Source of the DNA: Chloroflexota bacterium
GTDB lineage: Bacteria > Chloroflexota > Dehalococcoidia > Tepidiformales > Tepidiformaceae
Direction of reading: 5' to 3'
DNA length: 5,840 bases
NCBI GenBank assembly: GCA_025350285.1
Contig: JANXYE010000371.1
Span: 1 to 5,840 of the forward strand
Position numbers and translations under genes: made by a program. This document shows, one piece after another, positions 1 through 5,633 of this stretch; position 1 is the stretch's first letter; the number at the start of each line of letters is the position of its first letter. The notes below the pieces were generated by a model. That model had not been told where the DNA came from and ran no database searches. It worked only from the letters and a program-made list of their open reading frames with translations.

Positions 1-67
1 CACCGCGACTACGTCGGCGTTGGACCAACGCTCGGCGGGCGTGCAAACGCCAGGGGGAGTGCCCGCC

Positions 68-73
68 TATCAT
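68..73 (+). promoter_or_regulatory. Possible -10 box of the selenoprotein gene
   Basis: The hexamer TATCAT matches the TATAAT consensus at five of six positions and ends six bases before the ATG at 80. A transcript from it would begin at or next to the start codon, so the mRNA could be leaderless. I see no convincing -35 hexamer at 16-18 bases upstream. A GGAGG at 74-78 lies only one base from the ATG, too close for a normal Shine-Dalgarno site. This is a weak call resting on position and one hexamer. Confidence 0.25.
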
Positions 74-79
74 GGAGGC

Positions 80-616
80 ATGGCAGATCGCATCGTTGAG
101 CAACTCGCCGCCGTGGAGGTCCTGGACCCCGCCGGCAAATCGGTCCGTCTTGGCACACTCTGGGAGTCCCGCCCGATCATCCTCGCGATGATCCGGCGCT
201 TTGGCTGAATCTTCTGCAAAGAGCAGGTCGCGCAGTTGCGCGGCTTCGTCCCGGAAGTCCACACCGCTGGCGGCGAAATCGTGATCCTCGGTAACGGCAG
301 CCCCGAACAGGCCGCCTGGTTCGTTGAGGACTACCACATCGAAATGCCCGTGTTCACGGACCCAGCGCTCGCGTCTCACGCCATCGTTGGCGCGCGCAAG
401 CCGTGGATGCTCGACCCGCGATCTCTTGGCCGCTCCCTCGAAGCGATGCGCCACGGCTTTCGCCAGACGAAGGTTATGGGCTCGGCCATGCAGCTCGGGG
501 GCGTCTTCGTGATTACGGCCGATGGGCGCATGCCGTACAACTATCTCAGCCGTTTCGCTGGCGACCATCCGGACCCGGGCGAGGCGGTGGCAGCCCTCGC
601 CAAGCCTGCTCCGTAG
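80..616 (+). CDS. PRXL2/AhpC-TSA_2 peroxiredoxin-like selenoprotein (TGA read as Sec)
   Basis: This is a thioredoxin-fold, peroxiredoxin-like protein of the AhpC/TSA_2 family, which includes eukaryotic PRXL2A/SelU; it is probably a cytosolic thiol or seleno-redox enzyme of unknown substrate. Two same-frame open stretches are split only by the TGA at 206-208. Read through, they give 178 residues, a normal family length. The TGA is residue 43 in R-R-F-G-U-I-F-C, exactly where the family has CxxC or UxxC, with the resolving Cys at 46. C-terminal family hallmarks follow: QLGGVFVITADGR near 138-150 and a GDHP near 161-164. The start at ATG 80 (MADRIVEQ) fits the domain start; TTG at 20 or GTG at 59 would add an unrelated leader. 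No signal peptide or membrane segment is seen. A SECIS-like hairpin directly follows the TGA. A TGC-to-TGA mutation or sequencing error making a pseudogene is possible but less likely given that hairpin. Family call is strong; Sec reading is likely. Confidence 0.88.
225..246 (+). promoter_or_regulatory. Bacterial SECIS element (Sec insertion hairpin)
   Basis: Nine consecutive pairs form between 225-233 and 238-246, seven Watson-Crick and two G-U, closing an AGUU tetraloop at 234-237. The loop begins 26 bases after the TGA ends and has G at its second position. Known bacterial SECIS elements lie inside the coding region just after the UGA and carry a G in the first one or two loop positions, which SelB contacts. 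Placement, stem and loop all fit. No binding data are available, so SelB recognition is inferred. Confidence 0.8.
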
Positions 617-623
617 CTGGGTA

Positions 624-650
624 TGCCCTCTGCCCCGCGAACAGAGGGCG
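624..650. terminator. Hairpin between convergent genes, probable bidirectional terminator
   Basis: A perfect 8-bp inverted repeat, GCCCTCTG at 625-632 against CAGAGGGC at 642-649, encloses a 9-base loop; a G-U pair extends it to 624 and 650. It fills the 45-bp gap between the stop of the selenoprotein gene and the stop of the oppositely directed citrate synthase gene. Neither strand shows a T-run after the stem, so it is not a textbook Rho-independent terminator. Position and stability suggest it ends or protects both transcripts. Confidence 0.6.
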
Positions 651-661
651 CGCGGCAGAGC

Positions 662-1792
662 CTATCGCTGGCCGATGGGTGCGTACTTCCGGCTTTCGTT
701 GCCTTCGTAAAGCGCGTTCGGCCGCATCAGGCGATTGTCGGCGTACTGCTCAAGCAGGTGGGCCGTCCAGCCGGAGATGCGGGCGAGCGCGAAGATCGGC
801 GTGTACAGGTCGCTCGGGATGCCGAGCATCTTGTAAACCGAGGCGCTGAAGAAATCGACGTTCGGGTAGAGTGGCTTGCCTTCGAGCTTCCGCGCGAGGT
901 AGTCGCGCAGCTTCAGCGACAGGTCGAAATACCAACGATCCGGCGATGTTTCGGCTACCTCATGCCCCAGTTTCTCGAGGATGACCGCGCGCGGGTCCGT
1001 GGTCTTGTAGATGCGGTGGCCGATGCCCATCACCCGTTCGCCGCGGGCAAGCAACGCTTCGACATAGCTGGCGATGTTCCGCTCTTCCTTGATGGCATCA
1101 ACGGTGCGGTAGACCGCCTCGTTGGCGCCGCCGTGCAGGGGGCCTTTGAGCGTGCCAATGGCCGAAGCGATGGCGGAGTACATATCGCTCAGCGTCGATC
1201 CCGTGACCATCGCGGAGAAGGTCGAGGCGTTCATCTCGTGCTCAGCGTGCAGGATCATGGCCACGTCGAAGACACGCTTGTGCAGCGCGTTCGGCTCCTC
1301 GCCGGTGAGCATCCAGAGGAAGTTCGCCGCGTGCCCGAGGTCGTCGCGCGGCGGGACCGGCTCCTGGCCGTTGCGCAGGCGGTGGTAACTGGCGATGACG
1401 GTGGCCATTTTCGCCGTCAGCCGCTGGGCCGTGAGCCGGAGCTGCGGCTGCGTCAGTTCGCCCGACTTCGGGTCGATAGCGCCAAGCACCTCGACGGCGA
1501 TTTCGAGCGTGCGCATCGGCCGCACGTGGGGCCAGAGTTCGCGCAGAAGCCGATCGACCACGTCGTCGAGATTTCGCTCCGATTTCAGGTTCTTGTCGAG
1601 CTCGGCCAGCTCGGCGGCGTTGGGGAGACGGTTGTTCCAGAGCAGGAAGAGGACCTCTTCGAACGTGGACTTCTCGGCCAGTTCGTAGATGTCGTAGCCC
1701 GCGTAGACGAGTTCGCCCTTGAGGCCGTCGATGCGGCAGAGCTTGGTCGCGGTGACGTTGATGCCTTCGAGGCCTCGAGCGATGTTGGACAA
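662..1792 (-). CDS. gltA: Citrate synthase (short bacterial type)
   Basis: It condenses acetyl-CoA and oxaloacetate to citrate, the entry step of the TCA cycle; some relatives use propionyl-CoA to make 2-methylcitrate, which sequence alone cannot exclude. The 376-residue length fits the short Bacillus/archaeal-like class rather than the longer NADH-regulated E. coli type. The N-terminus has the usual GLEG...T.L..IDG start and YAGYDI. The catalytic residues are visible: His about 220 in GPLHGGANE, His about 259 in GIGHRIYK and Asp about 313 in NVDFFSA. HAEHEMNAST near 182-191 is another family signature. The frame allows a TTG at 1798, but GGGAG at 1799-1803 abuts that codon and lies six bases from the TTG at 1792, so I choose 1792 (MSNIARG). 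It stands alone, convergent with the selenoprotein gene and divergent from the monooxygenase gene. No frameshift or missing residue is seen. Confidence 0.95.
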   Translation of the reverse strand: MSNIARGLEGINVTATKLCRIDGLKGELVYAGYDIYELAEKSTFEEVLFLLWNNRLPNAAELAELDKNLKSERNLDDVVDRLLRELWPHVRPMRTLEIAVEVLGAIDPKSGELTQPQLRLTAQRLTAKMATVIASYHRLRNGQEPVPPRDDLGHAANFLWMLTGEEPNALHKRVFDVAMILHAEHEMNASTFSAMVTGSTLSDMYSAIASAIGTLKGPLHGGANEAVYRTVDAIKEERNIASYVEALLARGERVMGIGHRIYKTTDPRAVILEKLGHEVAETSPDRWYFDLSLKLRDYLARKLEGKPLYPNVDFFSASVYKMLGIPSDLYTPIFALARISGWTAHLLEQYADNRLMRPNALYEGNESRKYAPIGQR

Positions 1793-1798
1793 GGACAA

Positions 1799-1804
1799 CT
1801 CCCT
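1799..1804 (-). promoter_or_regulatory. Ribosome binding site deciding the citrate synthase start
   Basis: On the minus strand the run AGGGAG at 1804-1799 is followed directly by TTG (1798-1796), then TCC, then TTG (1792-1790). Only the second TTG has a normal spacing of six bases. Choosing it removes two residues from the longest possible protein. Confidence 0.6.
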
Positions 1805-1852
1805 TCGGGGCGCCCTTCCGGCGGGCGAACCCCGATTGTATACAGCGCGCTG

Positions 1853-1880
1853 ATTCTAACAGCGGTGGGCTACCTGTCAT
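1853..1880 (-). promoter_or_regulatory. Promoter of citrate synthase
   Basis: On the minus strand ATGACA (1880-1875) matches the -35 consensus at five of six positions. It is followed after 16 bases by TAGAAT (1858-1853), also five of six, preceded by TGT as in an extended -10. The expected transcript start near 1846 would give a leader of roughly 55 bases that includes the ribosome site at 1799-1804. Confidence 0.55.
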
Positions 1881-1980
1881 CGCGGGCGGAAGCTATGGGA
1901 GCCGTCTCAACGATAGCAAGATCCTTTGGGCCGAAGGCGCTGGCGCGGCTGTTTGGTCCAGGCGACGCGGCACGGCGCGG

Positions 1981-2010
1981 GTGACGGTTGCTGACAGACT
2001 ACGTTAGAGT
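1981..2010 (+). promoter_or_regulatory. Promoter of the flavin monooxygenase gene
   Basis: GTGACG at 1981-1986 and TAGAGT at 2005-2010 are separated by 18 bases. The -10 region, GTTAGAGT, closely resembles the GTTAGAAT found upstream of citrate synthase and leuB. The predicted transcript start near 2017 leaves room for the AGGAG ribosome site at 2035-2039. Confidence 0.45.
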
Positions 2011-2047
2011 GCCCGCGACTCGCATCGCCGGGTCAGGAGCGCCTGTG

Positions 2048-3088
2048 ATGACCATCGCGTTCGGCATCTTCGACCACATGGAGCAGCGTCACGACATCGC
2101 GCTCGACCAGTTGTACCGCGAACGGCTCGAATTGCTCGCGCTCGCCGACCGGCTTGGCTTCTGGGGATACCACCTCGCCGAGCACCACCAGGCGCCGTTG
2201 AGCGTAGCGCCGTCGCAGAACGTCTTTCTCGCGGCGGCCGCCCAGCGCACGGAACACATCCAGCTTTGCCCGCTCGTCTACTGCCTCCCGTTCTACCATC
2301 CGATTCGGCTGATCGAGGAAATCGCGATGCTCGACAACCTGAGCGGCGGGCGGCTGCAGGTGGGCGTCGGGCGAGGGATCTCGGGGCTGGAACACCGCTT
2401 CTGGGGGAACGACCCGGATATGGCGTCTCAGCGCTTCGCCGAGGAATTCGACATCCTCGTGCGCGGGCTCACGAATGACCGGCTTACCCACCACGGCGCG
2501 TATCACGACTTCGATGACCTCCCGATGGTACTGCGTCCGAAGCAGAGGCCCTACCCGCCGTTCTGGTATCCCGGGAACCTGGAATACGCCGCGCGTCGCG
2601 GGTTGAATTACCTCGGCGGCGGCCCACTCAAGAGCCTTCCCGCTCAAGCCGCTCGCTATTACGAAGTGTCGGCGGCGCACTGGGGTGCGGCCGATCGCCT
2701 CAATCCGCACGTCCCGGAGCCGAAGGTCGGGGTGGTCAAAGTCGTCCTCGTGGCGGACACCGACGCCGAAGCAGAGGCGACCGCGCGCCGGGCGTTCAAG
2801 GTACGCGCCGCCAACTGGCCAAAGCCTGGCTACGACGAAGACGGCCTCACTGGAGCGGCCCGCCCGGGCTTCGTGCACCCGTCGTTCGGTGGCGATTTCG
2901 ACCTCGCGACGAGAGTCGAGGCGCTGGTCACGGGGTCACCGGAGACGGTCCGTGCGTATGTCCGGGCGTTCGCGGAGGAGAGCGGCATGAACTACTTCGT
3001 CGGCGCGTTCCAGTGGGGCGACCTGAGCCACGCCGAGGCGGCCCATTCGCTGGAGCTGTTCGCGACGAAGGTGATGCCCGGCAGGTAG
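2048..3088 (+). CDS. Luciferase-like (LLM class) flavin-dependent oxidoreductase
   Basis: This is a cytosolic member of the bacterial luciferase-like monooxygenase family (PF00296), 346 residues, TIM-barrel fold. Such enzymes use reduced FMN and oxygen, or F420, to oxidise varied small molecules; the substrate cannot be read from the sequence. Family marks are the start TIAFGIFDHME, the LAEHH motif around 43-47, PLVYCLPFYHP around 75-85, the strongly conserved LSGGRLQVGVGRG at 98-110, and a C-terminal GSPETVRAYV near 296-305. The frame is open upstream to 1988, but ATG 2048 has AGGAG at 2035-2039 with eight bases of spacing and begins the conserved first strand, so it is the start. It is a single-gene unit: divergent from citrate synthase and convergent with the DUF2442 gene 30 bp away. 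No partner flavin reductase is visible in the window. FMN versus F420 dependence is unresolved. Confidence 0.93.
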   Translation: MTIAFGIFDHMEQRHDIALDQLYRERLELLALADRLGFWGYHLAEHHQAPLSVAPSQNVFLAAAAQRTEHIQLCPLVYCLPFYHPIRLIEEIAMLDNLSGGRLQVGVGRGISGLEHRFWGNDPDMASQRFAEEFDILVRGLTNDRLTHHGAYHDFDDLPMVLRPKQRPYPPFWYPGNLEYAARRGLNYLGGGPLKSLPAQAARYYEVSAAHWGAADRLNPHVPEPKVGVVKVVLVADTDAEAEATARRAFKVRAANWPKPGYDEDGLTGAARPGFVHPSFGGDFDLATRVEALVTGSPETVRAYVRAFAEESGMNYFVGAFQWGDLSHAEAAHSLELFATKVMPGR

Positions 3089-3103
3089 GCAGCACCCCGC
3101 GCC

Positions 3104-3138
3104 TGGCCCACCGAGGTACTAGTGTACCGGCTGGGCTA
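3104..3138. terminator. Imperfect hairpin at the convergent 3' ends
   Basis: GGTAC (3115-3119) pairs with GTACC (3124-3128) around a TAGT loop. An outer stem, 3104-3110 with 3132-3138 (core GCCCA/TGGGC), sits beyond a small internal loop. It lies just after the monooxygenase stop and covers the last codons and stop of the oppositely directed DUF2442 gene. No T-run follows on either strand. It may serve as a shared transcript end; the call rests on position and pairing only. Confidence 0.35.
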
Positions 3139-3364
3139 TCGCTTCCCGTAGAAATTCCGGGCTTAAGTCAGCGCCGTTCGGCCAGCCTATCGTGCCAAAC
3201 AGGGGATCGACTTCGACCTGCGCAAAGAGGGCCGGGTCACGCAGGGGCTCAAACACGGGACCCCAAAGAAGGGGCTCAACATCAACTCGACCAACGGCGC
3301 CATCAGCGAACGCGAGTTCAAGCCAAAACCCGGCGAGAACGCGGCAGGATACAACTTCGTGCAT
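3119..3364 (-). CDS. DUF2442 domain protein
   Basis: This 81-residue protein spans the whole DUF2442 domain (PF10387). An N-terminal strand region carries FADG and VDVEPLL. The family core GPVFEPLRDPALF follows at about 35-47, then V.VD..FGTI and WPNGADLSPEFL at about 61-72. The molecular function is unknown; the small size and usual pairing with DUF4160 suggest one half of a toxin-antitoxin-like module, which is inference. The ATG at 3364 lies nine bases after the DUF4160 stop, with no recognisable ribosome site, so translation is probably coupled. It is the last gene of the leuB-DUF4160-DUF2442 string. Its 3' end meets the monooxygenase gene head-on. The family assignment is firm, the role is not. 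Confidence 0.88.
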   Translation of the reverse strand: MHEVVSCRVLAGFWLELAFADGAVGRVDVEPLLWGPVFEPLRDPALFAQVEVDPLFGTIGWPNGADLSPEFLREAIAQPVH

Positions 3365-3373
3365 AGCGGGAGT

Positions 3374-3634
3374 CTACCGCAGAGGGTCCACGCGGTGTAG
3401 TGGCTCGTGCCGAAGCGCTCGTTCCCAGTTTGCAAGCAACTCCGCCTCGTGAAGGGCAACCCATTCTCGGAGCAATTGCGTCGCCCGTCGAGTGAGCGAG
3501 CCCTCCAGTACGTCTGCGCCATGGATCGCAACTGAAGCACGCGCGCCAGCGTACGCCGCGTGGAAGTGCGGAGGCGCGTGATCGTCGTAATACATCGCGA
3601 CCACGATTCCGTAAAACTCTGACATACGCGGCAT
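3374..3634 (-). CDS. DUF4160 domain protein
   Basis: This 86-residue protein covers the DUF4160 domain (PF13711). The start MPRMSEFYGI, the histidine-rich PPHFH at residues 21-25 after MYYDDH, the middle VLEGSLTRRA, the WVALHEAELLANW helix around 58-70 and the tail HRVDPLR all match the family pattern. Function is not established; the family commonly sits beside DUF2442 and has the size of a toxin or antitoxin. The ATG at 3634 directly abuts the leuB stop (TAGATG, no intervening base) and has no ribosome site, so it is likely translated by reinitiation after leuB. A second ATG at 3625 is possible, but the first matches the usual family N-terminus. Its attachment behind a leucine gene looks like a later insertion downstream of leuB. 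Confidence 0.88.
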   Translation of the reverse strand: MPRMSEFYGIVVAMYYDDHAPPHFHAAYAGARASVAIHGADVLEGSLTRRATQLLREWVALHEAELLANWERALRHEPLHRVDPLR

Positions 3635-4723
3635 CTAGACGGCTTCGGCCACGAGGTCGCCCATCTTCACCGTGTCCACCACGCTCGACCCCGTACCCGC
3701 GATATCCGGCGTGCGGTAGCCGGCGACGATGACGGCATCGACGGCGCCTTCGATGCAGGCCGCCTCCGCTTCGAGCCCGAGCGAGAGGCGGAGCATCATC
3801 GCGGCGCTCAGGATCATCGCCAGCGGGTTCGCCTTGCCCTGGCCGGCGATGTCGGGCGCACTGCCGTGGATCGGCTCGTAGAGGCCGATGCCGGTGCCAT
3901 CCTTCTTCCGCTTGCCCAGGCTTGCCGAGGGCATCATCCCCATCGAACCGGCCAGCATCGCCGCCTCGTCCGTGAGGATGTCACCGAACATGTTCTCGGT
4001 GACGATGACGTCGAAGCTCGTGGGCTTGCGGATGAGGTTCATGGCGGCCGCGTCCACGAGCAGATGGTCCAGCTGGATGTCCGGGTACTGCTTGCCGACT
4101 TCGGTCGCGATTTCGCGCCAGAGCTGGCCCGTGCGGAGGACGTTCGCCTTATCGACGCTGGTCAGCTTCTTGCGCCGTTGCTGGGCGAGCTTGAAGCCGA
4201 CGTGACAGATGCGCGTGATCTCCTTCTCGCTGTAGCGCAGGGTATCGACGGCCTGGCGGCCGCGTGAGTCCTCCCAGCGCTTCTGCGGGCGGCCGAAGTA
4301 GAGCCCGCCCGTCAGCTCGCGGATGACCACCATATCCGTGCCCTCGACCACCTCCCGCCGCAACGTGCTGTCCGCGAGCATCAGCGGGTGGATCTTCACC
4401 GGACGGAGGTTCGCGAACAGGCCAAGCTGCTTGCGCATCCCGAGGATGGCGTCTTCCGGGCGCACCTTGGCCTTTGGGTTGTCCCACTTCGGTCCGCCGA
4501 CGGCCCCGAAGAGCACCGCGTCGGAGGCCTTCGCCTTGGCGATGGTCTTGGAGCGGAGCGCCTCGCCGTATTTGTCGATCGCCGCCCCGCCGATGATCTC
4601 TTCGTCGAACTGGAATTCGTGCTTGAACCGCTTTTCAACCCTTGCCAGCACTTTGAGAGCTTCAGCGATGACTTCCGTGCCAATACCATCGCCAGGTGTG
4701 CAGAGAATCTTGAACGTTGCCAT
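3635..4723 (-). CDS. leuB: 3-isopropylmalate dehydrogenase
   Basis: It oxidatively decarboxylates 3-isopropylmalate to 2-ketoisocaproate, the third step of leucine synthesis, in the cytosol with NAD+ and Mg2+. The 362 residues match the usual LeuB length. Visible are the N-terminal GDGIG (11-15), substrate arginines in MRKQLGLFANLRP (about Arg97 and Arg107), Arg135 and catalytic Tyr142 in RELTGGLYFG, Lys192 in SVDKANVL, Asp224 in LLVDAAAMNL, and the metal aspartates in NMFGDILTDE (about 248 and 252). HGSAPDIAGQGKANP (286-300) carries the Asp-Ile typical of NAD+ rather than NADP+ use. The frame opens upstream to 4753, but ATG 4723 gives the standard MATFKILCTPGDG start. There is no Shine-Dalgarno site and a -10 box sits eight bases upstream, so the mRNA may be leaderless. 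No other leu gene is in the window. It heads a tight string with the two DUF genes. Confidence 0.96.
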   Translation of the reverse strand: MATFKILCTPGDGIGTEVIAEALKVLARVEKRFKHEFQFDEEIIGGAAIDKYGEALRSKTIAKAKASDAVLFGAVGGPKWDNPKAKVRPEDAILGMRKQLGLFANLRPVKIHPLMLADSTLRREVVEGTDMVVIRELTGGLYFGRPQKRWEDSRGRQAVDTLRYSEKEITRICHVGFKLAQQRRKKLTSVDKANVLRTGQLWREIATEVGKQYPDIQLDHLLVDAAAMNLIRKPTSFDVIVTENMFGDILTDEAAMLAGSMGMMPSASLGKRKKDGTGIGLYEPIHGSAPDIAGQGKANPLAMILSAAMMLRLSLGLEAEAACIEGAVDAVIVAGYRTPDIAGTGSSVVDTVKMGDLVAEAV

Positions 4724-4731
4724 AGCGCACG

Positions 4732-4737
4732 ATTCTA
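4732..4737 (-). promoter_or_regulatory. -10 box of leuB, likely leaderless
   Basis: On the minus strand TAGAAT lies within GTTAGAATC, the same nine bases found at the citrate synthase promoter. Its end is eight bases from the leuB ATG, so transcription would start one or two bases before the start codon. The -35 region is GC-rich and has no good match. The absence of any ribosome site before the ATG supports a leaderless message. Confidence 0.45.
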
Positions 4738-4992
4738 ACGTTCCGGCTGGCACAGCGCGCCCCCGACCGCTCGATCGTCAACGTTTTCCGCGACGGCGCG
4801 CTTCACCTGGTTCCGGACGCTGGGCCGTGAGCTACGTGAACAGACCGCTCCGTATCCGTCGCGGCTAGGATTGGCGACGTGAATCAAGAGGCACGCACGC
4901 GGCAATCCTGGCCGCGAGTGCGAACGAGCGGTTCGTTTACGCCCGTGGCACGCCGGAGCGGTGGATCATTCTCGCGCAGGCTGTCCTCGCCT
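4738..4992. other. Divergent intergenic region without a supported gene
   Basis: This is most of the 353-bp gap between the divergent leuB and rpsP genes. Short open frames exist on both strands (for example a plus-strand frame from GTG 4879 of about 52 codons), but none has a ribosome site, a recognisable domain or an extent beyond chance. The only marked structure is the hairpin pair at 4894-4937. I see no tRNA cloverleaf, riboswitch core or tandem repeat here. Confidence 0.6.
4894..4937. other. Two adjacent hairpins in the leuB-rpsP gap
   Basis: The first hairpin pairs 4894-4903 with 4911-4922: ten pairs, nearly all G-C, a two-base AG bulge at 4917-4918 and loop AATCCTG. The second follows immediately, AACGA (4923-4927) with TCGTT (4933-4937) around GCGGT; on the plus strand the downstream base is T, then TAC. 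They lie upstream of the rpsP promoter and outside any supported gene. They could be a terminator, part of a small RNA or a protein site; nothing decides between these. Confidence 0.4.
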
Positions 4993-5021
4993 GTGACGCT
5001 AAGGCTCGAATGTCCTAGCAT
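4993..5021 (+). promoter_or_regulatory. Promoter of the rpsP-khpA operon
   Basis: GTGACG (4993-4998) and TAGCAT (5016-5021) are separated by 17 bases. The -35 is identical to that proposed for the monooxygenase gene. A transcript start near 5028 gives a leader of about 49 bases containing AGGAG at 5063-5067, nine bases before the rpsP ATG. Confidence 0.5.
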
Positions 5022-5076
5022 CGTGCAAACGAATTGAACGTTCGGCGCGTTTCCTTGCGCCCAGGAGTTGTCCCCA

Positions 5077-5322
5077 ATGCTGAAAATCCGCCTTCGCCGC
5101 ATCGGCAAGACGAAGATGCCTTACTACCGAATGGTCGTCGCTGACAACCCGGATCGCCGCGATGGCGACTTTATCGAAACGCTCGGTTCGTACGACCCGC
5201 ACGCAAACCCGCCCGTCTCGAACATCGACGGCGAAAAGGCGAAAGCCTGGATCGCGAAGGGCGCCCAGCCCAGTGAAGCCGCCGCGAAGATCCTGAAGCG
5301 CGCTGGCGTCATCGACAGCTAA
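5077..5322 (+). CDS. rpsP: 30S ribosomal protein S16
   Basis: S16 binds 16S rRNA and is needed for assembly of the small ribosomal subunit. The 81 residues match the bacterial family length. The sequence begins MLKIRLRRIGKTKMPYYRMVV, with the typical basic first strand, then RRDGDFIETLGSYDP at about 27-41, and ends in the helical SEAAAKILKRAGV. The usual S/R-S-P before RDG is replaced by N-P-D-R, a mild variation. ATG 5077 is chosen because AGGAG at 5063-5067 lies nine bases upstream; the in-frame TTG at 5068 directly abuts that site and would add three residues. It opens the conserved rpsP-khpA operon; khpA follows after 42 bp. The ffh gene often found upstream is absent here. Confidence 0.97.
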   Translation: MLKIRLRRIGKTKMPYYRMVVADNPDRRDGDFIETLGSYDPHANPPVSNIDGEKAKAWIAKGAQPSEAAAKILKRAGVIDS

Positions 5323-5364
5323 GTCGCCGCATCCGCCTTGGTCCGGATACCACGGAGTATTTGT

Positions 5365-5604
5365 ATGAGCATGACCGCCGAAGTTGTTGACTACCTCGCC
5401 CGAGCCCTCGTTGACACACCCGAAGAGGTGAAAGTCACCGAAGAGCGCGACGGCGACCGCGTCTTCCTCCGCCTTGATGTCGCCGAAGGCGATTGGGGCA
5501 AGGTGATTGGCCGCGGCGGGCGGATCGCGAGTTCCTTGCGCCAGGTCGTCAAGGTCGCGGCCGTCAAAGAAGACGTCCGCGTGAACCTGGAGATCGGCGA
5601 TTAA
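5365..5604 (+). CDS. khpA: KH-domain RNA-binding protein KhpA
   Basis: This small KH-domain protein (also called YlqC) binds RNA, in several bacteria as a partner of KhpB, and affects cell division and RNA metabolism. It has 79 residues, the standard length. The KH loop is seen in GKVIGRGGRIA at about 45-55, with the GxxG at 49-52, followed by the helix SSLRQVVKVAAVKE and the last strand VRVNLEI. ATG 5365 has GGAG at 5354-5357 with seven bases of spacing; a second ATG at 5371 is too far from it. Its place after rpsP is the conserved order in many bacteria, where rimM and trmD follow. Confidence 0.95.
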   Translation: MSMTAEVVDYLARALVDTPEEVKVTEERDGDRVFLRLDVAEGDWGKVIGRGGRIASSLRQVVKVAAVKEDVRVNLEIGD

Positions 5605-5633
5605 CCACCCTGAGGACCGCGCTTCGGCACCGC

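Noticed and set aside
209..616. Treating the first gene as a pseudogene or as a shorter protein starting at TTG 236
   Set aside because: The frame is intact on both sides, the TGA lies exactly at the active-site Cys position, and a SECIS-like hairpin follows it; TTG 236 would remove the first strand and active site of the fold.
623..1984. A 453-codon plus-strand open frame opposite citrate synthase
   Set aside because: It is the antisense shadow of a clearly recognised gene in high-GC DNA; its translation has no family features and it runs through the citrate synthase promoter.
4776..4781. TTGACG on the minus strand upstream of leuB as a -35 box
   Set aside because: It lies 38 bases from the TAGAAT hexamer, and no acceptable -10 is found 16-18 bases from it.
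5027..5052. Inverted repeats AAACG/CGTTT and the GAACGTTC palindrome in the rpsP leader
   Set aside because: The pairings are short, mutually exclusive and mostly A-T at the ends; they do not make a convincing leader structure or an S16 autoregulation site.
4884..5108. Minus-strand frame with LGHSSLSVT, reminiscent of the LGHSS motif of tyrosine recombinases
   Set aside because: Only this short stretch is similar; the catalytic Arg and Tyr context is absent and the frame overlaps the rpsP promoter and start. Chance is the simpler reading, though a decayed integrase remnant cannot be fully excluded.
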